A DNA stretch of 34,104 bases from IMG/VR virus record IMGVR_UViG_3300030090_001386, positions 1 through 34,104 of that record, one strand, 5' to 3'. The notes below the pieces were generated by a model. The model ran no database searches. It saw nothing but the letters and a program-made list of their open reading frames with translations, and was not told the DNA's origin. Made by a program: the position numbers and the translations under genes. This DNA comes from a virus. Positions 1 to 8,833 of the stretch are shown here, piece after piece; the stretch's first letter is position 1; every line of letters begins with the position of its first letter.

Positions 1-50
1 GATGGCTCAACTGCCCTTTTTTGCTTGTAAAAATATGATGTTAGATAAGG
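1..50. repeat. Contig-end overlap, left copy
   Basis: These 50 bases recur at 34055-34104 with two mismatches (AA at 30-31 here, GG there). The same reading frame crosses both copies, and the mismatches change one residue (Lys to Arg). This is what an assembler leaves when it closes a circle from a population with slight variation. A true terminal repeat is less likely because the repeat is short and lies inside a gene. Confidence 0.85.
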
Positions 51-214
51 ATGCACAAAAAGAAATAGAAAGATTTATGTACGCTAGGCAGTTTAAAATA
101 TCACCATATAAAGGATCTTATGGAGAGCAACCTAAGAAATGGGTACAAAAAAGTTTTATACTAAGCAATTTAGTAGAAAGACAGAAAGCAAAGGCAATGA
201 AAGATGCAAGATGA
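1..214 (+). CDS. Tail assembly chaperone, C-terminal end (continues from 34104)
   Basis: This is the last 70 codons of the frameshift product that starts at 33577. The frame is open leftward across the circular join, so the ATG at 2 is probably internal and not a start. The stop at 212-214 overlaps the tape measure start at 204. A gene directly before the tape measure and expressed by frameshift matches lambda gpGT, whose T part recruits tail subunits to the tape measure. The sequence is rich in Lys and Gln and has no recognisable enzyme motif. The assignment rests on position and on the overlapping-frame arrangement. Confidence 0.75.
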   Translation, partial: MAQLPFFACKNMMLDKDAQKEIERFMYARQFKISPYKGSYGEQPKKWVQKSFILSNLVERQKAKAMKDAR

Positions 215-2249
215 AATAAAAATAAAATTTACAGCAGATGGTGGTAATCTTTTAAAAGAAATTAATAAACTTGATAAAGCTACTAAAAAGTTATTAAATA
301 CACAGGCAAAAATAACATCTTTTAGCAAAAAACAACAAAAAAGCAACGATAAGACTAGAGCTACTATTACAAGGCTTAGAGGTCAATTAGAGCTACAGGG
401 AAAAACTTTAAAAGATTTAAACCTTCCTTTAAGAGTATATAGAAATGCTATAAGAGGGAGTGCTTCTGATTTAGCAAAAATACAGGTTGCAACAAAAAAA
501 CATACAAGATCTTTAAAGGAGCAAAACAGAGGATTGTTGGACACCAATCACAGCACAAGAATACTTGGAGGTGCTTTTTCTGTACTTAGATCTAAGTTGC
601 TCCTTGTTAATTTTGCTTTAGGCTTGGGTATTAGACAATTATCAAAATTTGTGGTTACATCCGCTAAAATAGAATCTATGCAAACTGCTTTTAACACTTT
701 GTCTGGTTCAACTGAAGTTTCTAGCGAAGCATTTGAAAAATTACAAATTGCAACAGATGGTACAATGTCAAAATTTGATCTTTTTCAACAGGCTAATAAT
801 GCTATGATTTTAGGAGTAACTAAAAACTCAGATGAAATGGCTGAAATGTTTGACACAGCTCAAAGATTAGGTAAAGCCCTAGGAAGAGATACAGCATCAT
901 CTGTAGAGTCTTTGATTACTGGTATTGGAAGGCAATCAAGACAAATGCTTGATAATATTGGTATTATAGTTAAATCTGAAGAAGCATACGAAAGATATGC
1001 TAAAAAATTAGAAATTACAACAAATCAGCTTACAGATGCTCAGAAAAAACAAGCATTTCTTGAAGCAACATTAGAGGCAACTAGAGAAGCAGTAGAAAAA
1101 TTACCCGAAGAAGTGGGAGATGCTCAAGATTCGTTTGATAGGTTAAAAGCATCTTCTATGAATTTAGCTGGAGCAATAGGAAGTCAATTATCACCAGCAT
1201 TTTCGGTTTTTTCTGGCTTAACATCTGATTTTTTTGATTTAGTATCAAAATCTTTAAATAAGTTTGTCGGTTTAGAAAAAGCTCAAAAAAACTTAGCTTT
1301 TCAACAAAATCTATTAAATAAATTAACAGAAACAAATTTAGAAGAAAACAAAGGACTTATTGCTCAAACTGAAAAAAGAATAGCTAAACTTAAAGAAGAA
1401 ATTGAAGTTATAACATCATCTGTAGAAGCAGAAAAAGATAAAGAGCTAGCAAAGGAAAAATTAGATAAAGCAAGAGAGCAACAAATAAATAGAATGAATA
1501 AAGTTGGCAATATGATATTAGAGAATGCTAAAAGAAGAAGTATTTTAAACGAATCTATTGCTGAAGAACTAGAACTAGCAAAAACATTATTGGAAATTCA
1601 AGAAGAATCTGAATTAAGACAAAAAACAAAAGAACATAACGATAAAAAAGAATTATTAAATAGTTCACTTTTATTAAAGAAAATAGAAGAAAAAACTATT
1701 GCTCAAAATAAAAATTTTCACAGTTTAGATTTTTTAGATTCTAAACAAAAATTTGCAGTAGATAGTGCAAGAAATTTAAGCTCTGCATTTGCAGATGCTA
1801 CTTTAAATGGTCAAAATATGGGAAAAGCTGTTGTTGCTAGTTTAAAAGCTATTGCATCTGAGTTAATAGCACAAGCTGGAGTGTATGCCCTATTAAATGT
1901 ATTTACTGGAGGAGCATTTGGAGGTGCAACTTCATTTTTTAAATTTGTAACTGGACATACAGGTGGTTTTATAAAAGAAGATGGTAATATACAAAGATTT
2001 GCAACAGGGGGAAGAGTTCAAGGTCAAGACAATGTTCCTATTTTAGCTCAAGCTGGAGAATTTATAATGTCAAAACAAGCGGTAGAGTCTATTGGGCTAG
2101 AGACATTAAATCAAATGAATCAAAGTGGAATGGGTGGTGGTGTAACTGTGAATATACATGGTGGAGTTGTGGATGAAAGCTATGTCTCAAATGAGTTAAT
2201 CCCTGCAATTAATAAAGCAACATCACTAGGAGCTAGGGTAAATGCTTAG
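204..2249 (+). CDS. Tail tape measure protein
   Basis: This 681-aa protein sets tail length and is threaded inside the tail tube. The N-terminal ~110 residues are Lys/Gln-rich and predicted coiled coil. A hydrophobic stretch (LLLVNFALGLGI, about 132-143) follows, then long helical Glu/Lys-rich segments (about 340-520). The C-terminus has the Gly-rich pattern of tape measure proteins (HTGGFI, FATGGRV, a Gly-Glu-Phe-Ile element, then Gly-rich strands). At roughly 0.15 nm per residue it predicts a tail near 100 nm, which is a family rule and not a measurement. The start overlaps the chaperone stop by 11 bases, and the end overlaps the next gene by 8. Confidence 0.9.
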   Translation: MQDEIKIKFTADGGNLLKEINKLDKATKKLLNTQAKITSFSKKQQKSNDKTRATITRLRGQLELQGKTLKDLNLPLRVYRNAIRGSASDLAKIQVATKKHTRSLKEQNRGLLDTNHSTRILGGAFSVLRSKLLLVNFALGLGIRQLSKFVVTSAKIESMQTAFNTLSGSTEVSSEAFEKLQIATDGTMSKFDLFQQANNAMILGVTKNSDEMAEMFDTAQRLGKALGRDTASSVESLITGIGRQSRQMLDNIGIIVKSEEAYERYAKKLEITTNQLTDAQKKQAFLEATLEATREAVEKLPEEVGDAQDSFDRLKASSMNLAGAIGSQLSPAFSVFSGLTSDFFDLVSKSLNKFVGLEKAQKNLAFQQNLLNKLTETNLEENKGLIAQTEKRIAKLKEEIEVITSSVEAEKDKELAKEKLDKAREQQINRMNKVGNMILENAKRRSILNESIAEELELAKTLLEIQEESELRQKTKEHNDKKELLNSSLLLKKIEEKTIAQNKNFHSLDFLDSKQKFAVDSARNLSSAFADATLNGQNMGKAVVASLKAIASELIAQAGVYALLNVFTGGAFGGATSFFKFVTGHTGGFIKEDGNIQRFATGGRVQGQDNVPILAQAGEFIMSKQAVESIGLETLNQMNQSGMGGGVTVNIHGGVVDESYVSNELIPAINKATSLGARVNA

Positions 2250-4626
2250 TTTTGATTCTGGATTATCTGATAGTTTAAAACTAGGCAATACAACTGCATT
2301 TTGGGTGTTAAAACTATACTATGCTGGTGAGTCTGCTACAGATTTTATAGGTGTTAGCGATACCCATAGAGTGGATGGATCTGATATATATTATGGATTA
2401 GTAAAAAATTGGGGTTCTTTAAGTCAATCTGCTGATATATTCAACTTTACCACTAGTGAATACAGTCTTTCAGTTACTTTAATTAATGCAAAAAACTCAA
2501 TACAAGGTCAAAGATTTTCAGATTTATTTTCTTCTAATAATTTTGCAAATAGAAAATGGGAATTATTTTTAAACACCAATTCTGTTTCTACATTTGATAC
2601 AGCAGATAGATTAATTGGAACTGGTTTTATTTCTGGAGATTTGCAATATGATTACGATTCGGTAAGAATTGATTTATTAGACAGTTCTGGGAATAAACAT
2701 ACTAGAATACCTAAGAATATTGTTGATTCATCTACATACGGAAATGCTCCAGAAGAAAATATAAATAAACCTATTCCTATATTTTATGGAGATTGTAGTG
2801 CAGATGAAAACGCTGTAGCTACTGGTACTGCTGGAAACTTTGATCACTACTTTACAAAGGGCAAATTCCCAGCTATTGTAACCGATGAGTGGAACGCTAG
2901 TGAAGCACAAACATTTGCTAAACCAGATTCAGTAGTTTTAAATGCTTTGTCAGCAGACAATGTTTATATGTATAAAAATGGTTACTATATGCAAAAAAAT
3001 AGTGCTGATGTTTCTACTTCTAATGCTAGGGTAGATTTTAGTGGGATTCAGTATAGTGTATATTTACCATTTACTGCTCACAATGACACAAGCAATGTAA
3101 CTAATTGGGCAAATGTAGTTGATGGTGATTTGTCAACTTCTGGAACTATTACAAATGCAACAGCCAACGATGCAAAAACTGCTAAGTTAAGATCTCCAAT
3201 ATTTAACATTGAAGATTTTGGCACATTGGTTTTAAACGGAATGAAGGTAATTGTTTTTTACTCTGGCTTTAACCCCGATTCAGATTCAGCTGTTGGAAGT
3301 TTTACTTTTAAAAATGCTAGTGATGTTTCTGGAACTTTAACCTTTCGCAATGGAGCTGATTCGTATGCTGAAAGAGTGCAGGTTGCAACTGATTTTTTAG
3401 GAACAAGTGGTAATGAATTAAGATTCGTATTAGACTTAAATAGTGCAACTCAAACACATACAGTAGATATTCGTCAAGTTGGTATGGAAATTACATTTAC
3501 TTTAACAGACCAATTTTTTACTAAAACTATTGTAGATAATTACGAAAGACCATCTGTGCCTTTTTTAGATTATGGTTCTGATGATTTTGTCAACAGTTAT
3601 TATAGTGGTCATGTTAGCCGTATTCCAGTTATGAAAAAAATATCACAAACAAGAACTTATAATACAGCAGATGTAGGTCAATATGTATATGTTTCTGGAA
3701 AAGGTAGAGAGTATGGTGCTTGGATTGATGATATATCTGGAGGAACGGATAATAGAGATAGCAATAATGGATCGGCTTCTGATCCAAATTATACTGAAGG
3801 AGCTTTAATAGAAAATCCTGTTTATATTATTGAGGATATTTTAAGGACAGAAGTAGGTTTAGACAGTTCGACTACTGGAGCAGACATTGACTTAGAAAGT
3901 TTTGATTTGGCTGGAACAAATCCATCTTCACATCCATCTTCAGCCCTTACTGGAACTGTTGCTTATGCTCTTAGCGATGGTGTTACAGATATAAAATTTG
4001 CTTTTAGCCAACAAAAATTTATAGACTCAAAAGATTTAATTTCAAAGATTAGTAAACAATGTCTTTCTTTTGTTTGGTCTTCCGCTATTGGCAAATTTAA
4101 AATTAAACCACTTAGAGTACCAGCTAAATACACAGGTGTTTTTGGTTTTTCAGTAGATAAGACAGTAAATTTTAAAGATATAGCAATAAACTCAATTAGT
4201 CAAACTCCATTAACCAATGTAAGAAATCAAATAATAGTTAACTATGCTTATGACTATGCTAGAGATAAGTTTATGAAACAAACCAGTTCTAGTGCAGATA
4301 GTACATCTACAGGAAATGGAGCTAGTGGATACAATCAAACATTTAAGTTGGAGCTAGATGCTGATTGTATATTAGATAAAACTACAGCAGAGTCAGTTCA
4401 AAATGCTTACCTTGCTCATTTTAAAGATAGAAAAATTGTTTTACAATTTAATATTGCTACTCCAAAGTATAACGACTTAGAAATAACTGATTATATAGAT
4501 TTTAGTAACTGGGATTCTGATTTAAAATTATATGGGACTGCATACAACGATGATGTTTTTATAATAACTAAAATATCAAAGAGAGTAAATGGCTGTTCTA
4601 TTACAGCAATAAAGGTAAATTCATAA
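2242..4626 (+). CDS. Putative tail-tip / hub protein
   Basis: This 794-aa protein directly follows the tape measure, where siphoviruses encode distal tail and hub proteins. It is rich in Ser, Thr, Asn and Asp with many short beta-type segments and no membrane span. A segment near 530-545 (YIIEDILRTEVGL) and a Trp-containing segment near 610-630 (CLSFVWSSAIGKFKIKPL) resemble tail-associated hub proteins of the gpJ type as I remember them, but I cannot run a profile search. The stop and the next start overlap by one base (TAATG). The role is inferred mainly from position. Confidence 0.6.
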   Translation: MLSFDSGLSDSLKLGNTTAFWVLKLYYAGESATDFIGVSDTHRVDGSDIYYGLVKNWGSLSQSADIFNFTTSEYSLSVTLINAKNSIQGQRFSDLFSSNNFANRKWELFLNTNSVSTFDTADRLIGTGFISGDLQYDYDSVRIDLLDSSGNKHTRIPKNIVDSSTYGNAPEENINKPIPIFYGDCSADENAVATGTAGNFDHYFTKGKFPAIVTDEWNASEAQTFAKPDSVVLNALSADNVYMYKNGYYMQKNSADVSTSNARVDFSGIQYSVYLPFTAHNDTSNVTNWANVVDGDLSTSGTITNATANDAKTAKLRSPIFNIEDFGTLVLNGMKVIVFYSGFNPDSDSAVGSFTFKNASDVSGTLTFRNGADSYAERVQVATDFLGTSGNELRFVLDLNSATQTHTVDIRQVGMEITFTLTDQFFTKTIVDNYERPSVPFLDYGSDDFVNSYYSGHVSRIPVMKKISQTRTYNTADVGQYVYVSGKGREYGAWIDDISGGTDNRDSNNGSASDPNYTEGALIENPVYIIEDILRTEVGLDSSTTGADIDLESFDLAGTNPSSHPSSALTGTVAYALSDGVTDIKFAFSQQKFIDSKDLISKISKQCLSFVWSSAIGKFKIKPLRVPAKYTGVFGFSVDKTVNFKDIAINSISQTPLTNVRNQIIVNYAYDYARDKFMKQTSSSADSTSTGNGASGYNQTFKLELDADCILDKTTAESVQNAYLAHFKDRKIVLQFNIATPKYNDLEITDYIDFSNWDSDLKLYGTAYNDDVFIITKISKRVNGCSITAIKVNS

Positions 4627-5918
4627 TGAGTACATTTAATAGATTTGCAACACCGAGAGCGTATGTTGATTTAATATCATATCTTTTATCAACAGGATGG
4701 AGAGATTTAAGTAATTTTAGTTTAAGGCAAGATGGATCAGATACTATAAATATTGTAAATGGAGTAGAAGCCAATCTGTACGATATGCGACCTCACGACT
4801 ATCTTGAATTAAATTCAAACAATCAAGCCTTTTATATTCAAATTGATACAGGAGTTACGCTATCATCTCTTACTGAGTCTAGTTTTATAGCAATTCTTAA
4901 TCACAACTTTCAAGAAGCTCAAGCAGTTTTTAAAGTTGAGGTTGCAAGCACAAGTGGTTTTACTCAAATTTCTAGTGATGAGATTGCATTTTCTTCTACA
5001 GGTAATGCGATGCAGGATACAGGAACTAATAATGCTTTTTCATCTCTAACAGCAGGTCAAACTATTGAAATATCTGGTGCATCAAATAGCGGTAATAATG
5101 GAACAAAAACAATAGCCACAAAATCAGATAATAACAATATTACTGTAAGTGAATCTTTAACAACAGAAGGTGCAAGTCAAACCATTGTAATTAAAGCAAA
5201 TACTATAACTGCATCCGCAACTGGGAATCATACAAAATTAATAAATGCTACTGCTGATTCCGTTGCAGATTATATCGAGCCTACAGAGAACGGATGGACT
5301 TTAATAACTTTTCCAAAAATTGAAAATCGGAGTAGGTATGTTAGAATCACTATTCAAGACAAAGATGGATCTGGTTCAGATTTTGCAAGTAACCCTATTA
5401 TAGGTGGTATTTTATATGGTGAATATATAGATTTTCCAGTATCTCCAGAATTGGGAATAAAGACTTCATACGCTTATGACAATACTGTTTTATCTAGCTC
5501 TACTGGTGGAAACACTTTTGCTAATACAACTAATTTTGGTTCTCCTGTTTGGGGGTCAACTCTTCCTTTTATGAATACCAGCTCACCTCATCCTTCAACA
5601 CAAACCTATTTAAAAAGGCATGGTAGGCAGAAATATTCAATGAATTTTTCATACATATCAGATACAGACTTATTTACAACAAATCAATTTGCATCTGTTC
5701 ATGATAATGCAACTCATTTTTATGATGCTGAAACATTGCATAGTAATTTTTATAACAGAATACTAGGACAGCATCAACCATTTCTTTTTTCAATAGATAG
5801 CACATCTACAAGCGAGGGTGATTATGGAATGTATAGAATGGCAAAAGATAGCTTTACAGCAACGCAGGTTGCTAACAGAACATATAATATTGGATTAGAT
5901 TTAGTTGAGACTTGGTAG
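4626..5918 (+). CDS. Putative minor tail / tail-tip protein
   Basis: This 430-aa protein is the last gene of the plus-strand structural operon. Its N-terminus (1-100) looks like a globular beta domain. Residues about 100-195 form a Ser/Thr/Asn/Gly-rich segment with repeated short strands that may be an inserted carbohydrate-type domain. The C-terminal ~150 residues are rich in aromatic residues. No enzymatic motif is visible. By position it should be part of the tail tip or a receptor-contacting protein. It is separated by only two bases from a copy of the dispersed palindrome and then meets the convergent early operon. Confidence 0.55.
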   Translation: MSTFNRFATPRAYVDLISYLLSTGWRDLSNFSLRQDGSDTINIVNGVEANLYDMRPHDYLELNSNNQAFYIQIDTGVTLSSLTESSFIAILNHNFQEAQAVFKVEVASTSGFTQISSDEIAFSSTGNAMQDTGTNNAFSSLTAGQTIEISGASNSGNNGTKTIATKSDNNNITVSESLTTEGASQTIVIKANTITASATGNHTKLINATADSVADYIEPTENGWTLITFPKIENRSRYVRITIQDKDGSGSDFASNPIIGGILYGEYIDFPVSPELGIKTSYAYDNTVLSSSTGGNTFANTTNFGSPVWGSTLPFMNTSSPHPSTQTYLKRHGRQKYSMNFSYISDTDLFTTNQFASVHDNATHFYDAETLHSNFYNRILGQHQPFLFSIDSTSTSEGDYGMYRMAKDSFTATQVANRTYNIGLDLVETW

Positions 5919-5920
5919 AG

Positions 5921-5938
5921 TTTTTAAGGACTTAAAAA
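5921..5938 (+). repeat. Dispersed palindrome copy 1 (between convergent operons)
   Basis: An exact copy of TTTTTAAGGACTTAAAAA (8-base arms, 2-base centre) fills nearly all of the 21-base gap between the end of the late operon and the end of the early operon. It may contribute to transcription termination in both directions, though an A/U-only stem is weak. The AAGGAC orientation matches the upstream plus-strand gene. Confidence 0.85.
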
Positions 5939-5939
5939 G

Positions 5940-6287
5940 TTAACTTTTTGGATCTGGAAGAACTATGTTTAATTGTATGGCACTCCATCGAACTAATCTT
6001 TCAATGAAGTCTGCAAATTCTTTTGTAGATAAACTTTTAGTGCTTTCTATTTCAAAATGATTTTTTATCGTCTGGTGCATTTCTCTTTCTGTGTAGCCGA
6101 GTTCATCTCCTATAATCTTCACAATATTCCAATAGTAATTATTTTGTTGACTAGATCTAACTTTAGTTTCTTTTAACTCTAGGTAGTAATTGCCATCTAA
6201 ATCAGATATGGCATTATTAAATTGCTCTCTGTCTAACAATGTCATTTTCCCACTTTTTATTTTTACTGGGAATCGCAATCTGGGCAT
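5940..6287 (-). CDS. ninB: NinB-like recombination protein
   Basis: This 115-aa protein carries the pattern I associate with the NinB/Orf family: RSSQQNNYYW (about 44-53), then GYTEREMHQ, a Ser-Thr-Lys-Glu-Phe segment and an R-W-near-aliphatic-P-D-P ending (LPDPKS). Lambda NinB (Orf) binds single-stranded DNA and helps load recombinases. I chose the ATG at 6287 because GGAAAG lies 8 bases before it; an in-frame ATG at 6302 has no ribosome site. It is the last gene of the leftward operon. It stands beside other recombination-type genes (SSB-like, HNH), which supports the role. Confidence 0.7.
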   Translation of the reverse strand: MPRLRFPVKIKSGKMTLLDREQFNNAISDLDGNYYLELKETKVRSSQQNNYYWNIVKIIGDELGYTEREMHQTIKNHFEIESTKSLSTKEFADFIERLVRWSAIQLNIVLPDPKS

Positions 6288-6562
6288 ATTTTTTCTTTCC
6301 ATAGTTTAATATCAGATGATCTCCAGAGTTCTCCTTCAAATATATTCCATTTCTTACGACACTTAGGACACCAAGAAAGAGACTCGTCTGCTCTTATATC
6401 ATCAGTCTTATGGTTCTCTCTAAATCTTTTACCTGCAAATCGTTTTTCTAATAAAGGATTATCAAGAGCATCAATAACCCATTGAATAGATCCAAATTTA
6501 TTTGACGATTTCTCCTTCAAATAAATTAATGGAAAATTTACCTTCTTCTTTACCTTCTTCAA
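6263..6562 (-). CDS. Small zinc-ribbon protein
   Basis: This protein of up to 99 aa has two Cys pairs, CPKC and CPDC, about 30 residues apart near the C-terminus, a zinc-ribbon layout. The rest is basic with two Trp-containing segments. The start is uncertain: the first possible codon is a TTG at 6562 preceded by a weak site, and another TTG lies at 6517. The gene overlaps its upstream neighbour by about 65 bases and the NinB-like gene by 25. Function unknown. Confidence 0.55.
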   Translation of the reverse strand: MKKVKKKVNFPLIYLKEKSSNKFGSIQWVIDALDNPLLEKRFAGKRFRENHKTDDIRADESLSWCPKCRKKWNIFEGELWRSSDIKLWKEKICPDCDSQ

Positions 6563-6854
6563 TTATACCGCCTAACAACAATAAATAGTTTCGTGCATCT
6601 TGTATCCTGCCCATTATCCCTTCTTCACTTACTTCTTTTCCTGTAAGAACATAATTTCTTATAGAGTCCATGTGCTTTAATAAATAAACTAAACAAATTT
6701 GTTCTGGCTTTAAGGACATTCTTTCCGCTATGCTTTTAAAGTTTTTGAATTTATCTTCATCAGAAACAGTATATTCCTTGCCCTTAACAAGCATAAGTCT
6801 ATTTTCTTCTTTTTGCATAGACTCTGCCCACTTTATAAAATTACTTACTTTCAT
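6498..6854 (-). CDS. Conserved phage protein, Nmad1/DUF1599-like (tentative)
   Basis: This 118-aa, mostly helical protein contains KGKEYTVSDEDKFKNF followed by LVYLLKHMDSI and a C-terminal IQDARNYLLLLGGIIEE element. This K-Y-D-K-F-NF plus D-x2-NYL pattern is similar to a family of small phage proteins sometimes linked to nucleotide metabolism; I name it from memory and without a search. The start ATG has AAAGGT five bases upstream. It overlaps the 49-aa membrane protein upstream by 14 bases. Confidence 0.6.
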   Translation of the reverse strand: MKVSNFIKWAESMQKEENRLMLVKGKEYTVSDEDKFKNFKSIAERMSLKPEQICLVYLLKHMDSIRNYVLTGKEVSEEGIMGRIQDARNYLLLLGGIIEEGKEEGKFSINLFEGEIVK

Positions 6855-6990
6855 AATGTACCTTTATAAAAAAAGTTATAATAATTAATGAGCCAACGGA
6901 AGCAATTAGAAACAAAGTCCAGAAAAATAAACCAACTCCCAATAGCAGTAGATTAACTATCCATTCTGCTATTTCTGTGTAAATGATCAC
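6841..6990 (-). CDS. Small membrane protein, 49 aa
   Basis: This short gene starts with GTG, overlapping the upstream stop as GTGA. It encodes about 30 consecutive hydrophobic residues (about 11-42, rich in Leu, Ile, Phe, with GVGLFFW), long enough for one span or a tight hairpin, and a short polar tail ending in HYESK. The coupled start and the 14-base overlap with the next gene support it. Function unknown. Confidence 0.6.
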   Translation of the reverse strand: MIIYTEIAEWIVNLLLLGVGLFFWTLFLIASVGSLIIITFFIKVHYESK

Positions 6991-7178
6991 TTATCCCAAC
7001 TTCTAAGTCGCCTAACCCACTTGTCTAAAAAAGTATCTTCCAAATCTACATTAAAATGATGTTGAATAGCATTCAATCTCCTAACTATAAATGTAAAATA
7101 TATAGCTGTACACAATCCTAAAAACAAAGTGTCAAAGTATTGACTTAGTGCTATTTCTTGAAAGTAGTATGGCATCAT
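6987..7178 (-). CDS. Small membrane protein, 63 aa
   Basis: A single hydrophobic segment (about 15-32, LFLGLCTAIYFTFIV) is followed by a basic, amphipathic C-terminus (VRRL, WVRRLRSW), which predicts a membrane-anchored protein with a cytoplasmic tail. The ribosome site AGGAG lies six bases before the first of two adjacent ATG codons. It is coupled to the next 49-aa membrane gene by a GTGA overlap, so the two may act together. Confidence 0.6.
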   Translation of the reverse strand: MMPYYFQEIALSQYFDTLFLGLCTAIYFTFIVRRLNAIQHHFNVDLEDTFLDKWVRRLRSWDK

Positions 7179-7243
7179 TGTTTCTCCTGTTTGTTAATAA
7201 AAAATATGCTCCAAGACAGCCAGTCATTTGTTGTTTTTAACAT
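7175..7243 (-). CDS. Possible 22-aa leader peptide
   Basis: This short frame (MLKTTNDWLSWSIFF then NKQEKQ) ends with a TGA that overlaps the ATGATG start of the next membrane protein, an arrangement that suits translational coupling. No good ribosome site precedes it. It lies between the arms of an inverted repeat. It may be only chance coding. Confidence 0.3.
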   Translation of the reverse strand: MLKTTNDWLSWSIFFINKQEKQ

Positions 7244-7274
7244 ACCAATGGTTATTAATTACAACTTGGAGCAT
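7206..7274. repeat. Inverted repeat, 10-bp arms
   Basis: The arms ATGCTCCAAG (7206-7215) and CTTGGAGCAT (7265-7274) match perfectly, with 49 bases between them. In the leftward mRNA the second arm is followed by a U-rich run, so it could act as a leaky terminator or mRNA structure. The right arm overlaps the end of the 86-aa gene. Confidence 0.6.
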
Positions 7275-7515
7275 TAAATTGTTTTTCCATATCATCTAAA
7301 CAATCCTCACAAGCGTGAGAATCACAAATTGAACATAATTTTACTGAGGTTTTTTTCTTTATTCCCTCTAAATCTGTTGTAATATCGTTAACTATATCGC
7401 CAATAGATTCTAAAAACTTTCTAAGACCTACGGATGAAAAGTCATCTAAATCCATTTCTGTGTAGTTCCATATATTTTCAACTTTATTTTGTATTCTTTG
7501 TATGTCCTTTAACAT
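7255..7515 (-). CDS. Hypothetical Cys-containing protein, 86 aa
   Basis: A helical N-terminus (about 1-57) is followed by a C-terminal cluster of Cys residues (CSIC, then CEDC and a last Cys), a possible metal site. A GGGGG ribosome site lies seven bases before the ATG. I do not recognise the family. It lies between the HNH/NinG-like gene and the small membrane genes. Confidence 0.55.
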   Translation of the reverse strand: MLKDIQRIQNKVENIWNYTEMDLDDFSSVGLRKFLESIGDIVNDITTDLEGIKKKTSVKLCSICDSHACEDCLDDMEKQFNAPSCN

Positions 7516-7524
7516 TGCTACCCC

Positions 7525-7881
7525 CTAGTATTTTTTGTTAATTATCTTTTCTAATATATTTTTGTAATCTTTATCATATATCTTAATTGTAGAGTTCTTT
7601 TTTTTCTTCAACTCTTCATACCATTGGATGCCACGCTTTTCAATCGCCCATTCAACAAATTCTGCTGGAGTTTTGTGTGCAGAAAATTTAGATGAAAAGA
7701 CATGACATCCAACACAGAGACAGAACCCATTATCAACATCCCACCGAATAATTCTTATGGATCGTGAGTAGAAGTGATGTGCATTTAGAGGTTTTAATTT
7801 GTGACATACTTCGCACATTCCATATTCTTTTATTTTGTTTGACCATGCTTTATCTAGCTTATTTGATAATGTTTTCTTCAA
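7525..7881 (-). CDS. HNH / NinG-like endonuclease
   Basis: This 118-aa protein has a CEVC pair (about 23-26), then NAHHFYSR, then CLCVGCH about 20 residues later: the paired-Cys and His layout of small HNH/NinG (Rap-like) phage nucleases. In lambda-like phages NinG processes recombination intermediates. Clustering with NinB-like and SSB-like genes supports a recombination role. The start codon appears to be TTG, directly after the SSB-like stop, so translation may depend on coupling. A general phage HNH nuclease is the main alternative. Confidence 0.65.
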   Translation of the reverse strand: MKKTLSNKLDKAWSNKIKEYGMCEVCHKLKPLNAHHFYSRSIRIIRWDVDNGFCLCVGCHVFSSKFSAHKTPAEFVEWAIEKRGIQWYEELKKKKNSTIKIYDKDYKNILEKIINKKY

Positions 7882-8379
7882 TTAGAAGGGGTTTTCTTCC
7901 GTACTTTCTTCTGTATCTTCTTTATTAGTTCCTTCTAATACACCGAGTAAAGATTTCATGTTAGCCTCAATTATAACTAGCTCCCCTGCTGTAAAAGCCT
8001 TATCAGAAGAACTCATCCTATCTACAGCCAACTTTAGGCAAACTTGTTTGTGAATATCGTGGGTTCTACCATCAATCGTATGCTCTTGACTAGAAGCAGA
8101 TTTCTTAAAACCTGTTCCTTCTTGTGGAATAATATTCCAAGCAAAACGATTGTTTCCAATATCTTCTTTTCTTATATTAACAACATCTCCCCTTCCATAG
8201 TTTTCTAATCTACCATGTAGTGTTTCAGTTGCAAATATAGCTGTCTCTTTACCATCCTTTAGCTTTACTCCGTACAGATACCAATTACCATACGAATTTA
8301 CACCAGTTTTAGGGGTGTCGTACATCAACTCCACAATATTATCGGTATCTGGTTGTATTTTAAGGTTGTCTTGTTTCAC
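7882..8379 (-). CDS. ssb: Single-stranded DNA-binding protein (SSB-like)
   Basis: This 165-aa protein has an N-terminal beta-rich part (about 10-90) with aromatic residues (YGNWYLYG, FAWNI) that fits an OB fold. A helical middle follows, then a very acidic C-terminal tail from about residue 150 ending in ENPF. An acidic tail ending in Phe is the hallmark by which SSB proteins recruit replication and repair partners. It starts at GTG with AGGAG seven bases upstream and lies in the replication/recombination operon. Confidence 0.7.
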   Translation of the reverse strand: MKQDNLKIQPDTDNIVELMYDTPKTGVNSYGNWYLYGVKLKDGKETAIFATETLHGRLENYGRGDVVNIRKEDIGNNRFAWNIIPQEGTGFKKSASSQEHTIDGRTHDIHKQVCLKLAVDRMSSSDKAFTAGELVIIEANMKSLLGVLEGTNKEDTEESTEENPF

Positions 8380-8611
8380 TTTGACTCCTGTTGTTTGTTA
8401 ATGAATCTTTTATAATATCTGTAATATTCTTAATAGACTTCACTTCTTCATGAGAGGCACAAACAACATAAGCCTCTCTATCTTTATATTTTTCTAAATA
8501 ATAATTTGCACCAAATAAAGCATCTTGAAAGTTATCTCTATGAAATGATATTTGACCCTCCGTTAAATCGTCATAACCGTTCCAACCAATAGTTACATGA
8601 AATAAATCCAT
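8360..8611 (-). CDS. Hypothetical protein, 83 aa
   Basis: A small mixed alpha/beta protein with an N-terminal strand (MDLFHVTIGWNGY) and central aromatic residues. A strong GGAGG site precedes the ATG. Its end overlaps the SSB-like start by 20 bases, so the two are likely translated together. No known family recognised. Confidence 0.6.
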   Translation of the reverse strand: MDLFHVTIGWNGYDDLTEGQISFHRDNFQDALFGANYYLEKYKDREAYVVCASHEEVKSIKNITDIIKDSLTNNRSQSETRQP

Positions 8612-8833
8612 TTAATAATCCTCCTCATTCTCTATTTCGATAGTGTATTCAAGATCGTTTAAATCGCAAAATTGAGCAACAAAAGAACATAAAATCTGCT
8701 GATCTTTTTTATTAATGTTTTTTACTCCATACTTACTATCTTTCTTTTGAAACATAGAATAACCTTTACGCTGTATAGACATCGCTAATTTGTCTAGCAT
8801 TTTTTCATCAATATTTTCTATCTTTATTTGCAT
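8612..8833 (-). CDS. Hypothetical protein, 73 aa
   Basis: A small charged protein (many Lys, Glu and Asp) with an acidic C-terminus (IENEEDY). It abuts the next gene exactly. A short AT-rich gap separates it from the metallophosphoesterase upstream. Function unknown. Confidence 0.6.
   Translation of the reverse strand: MQIKIENIDEKMLDKLAMSIQRKGYSMFQKKDSKYGVKNINKKDQQILCSFVAQFCDLNDLEYTIEIENEEDY

Noticed and set aside
1-50. True terminal direct repeats of a linear genome
   Set aside because: The repeat is short, inside a gene, and the reading frame continues perfectly through the join, so an assembly overlap is simpler.
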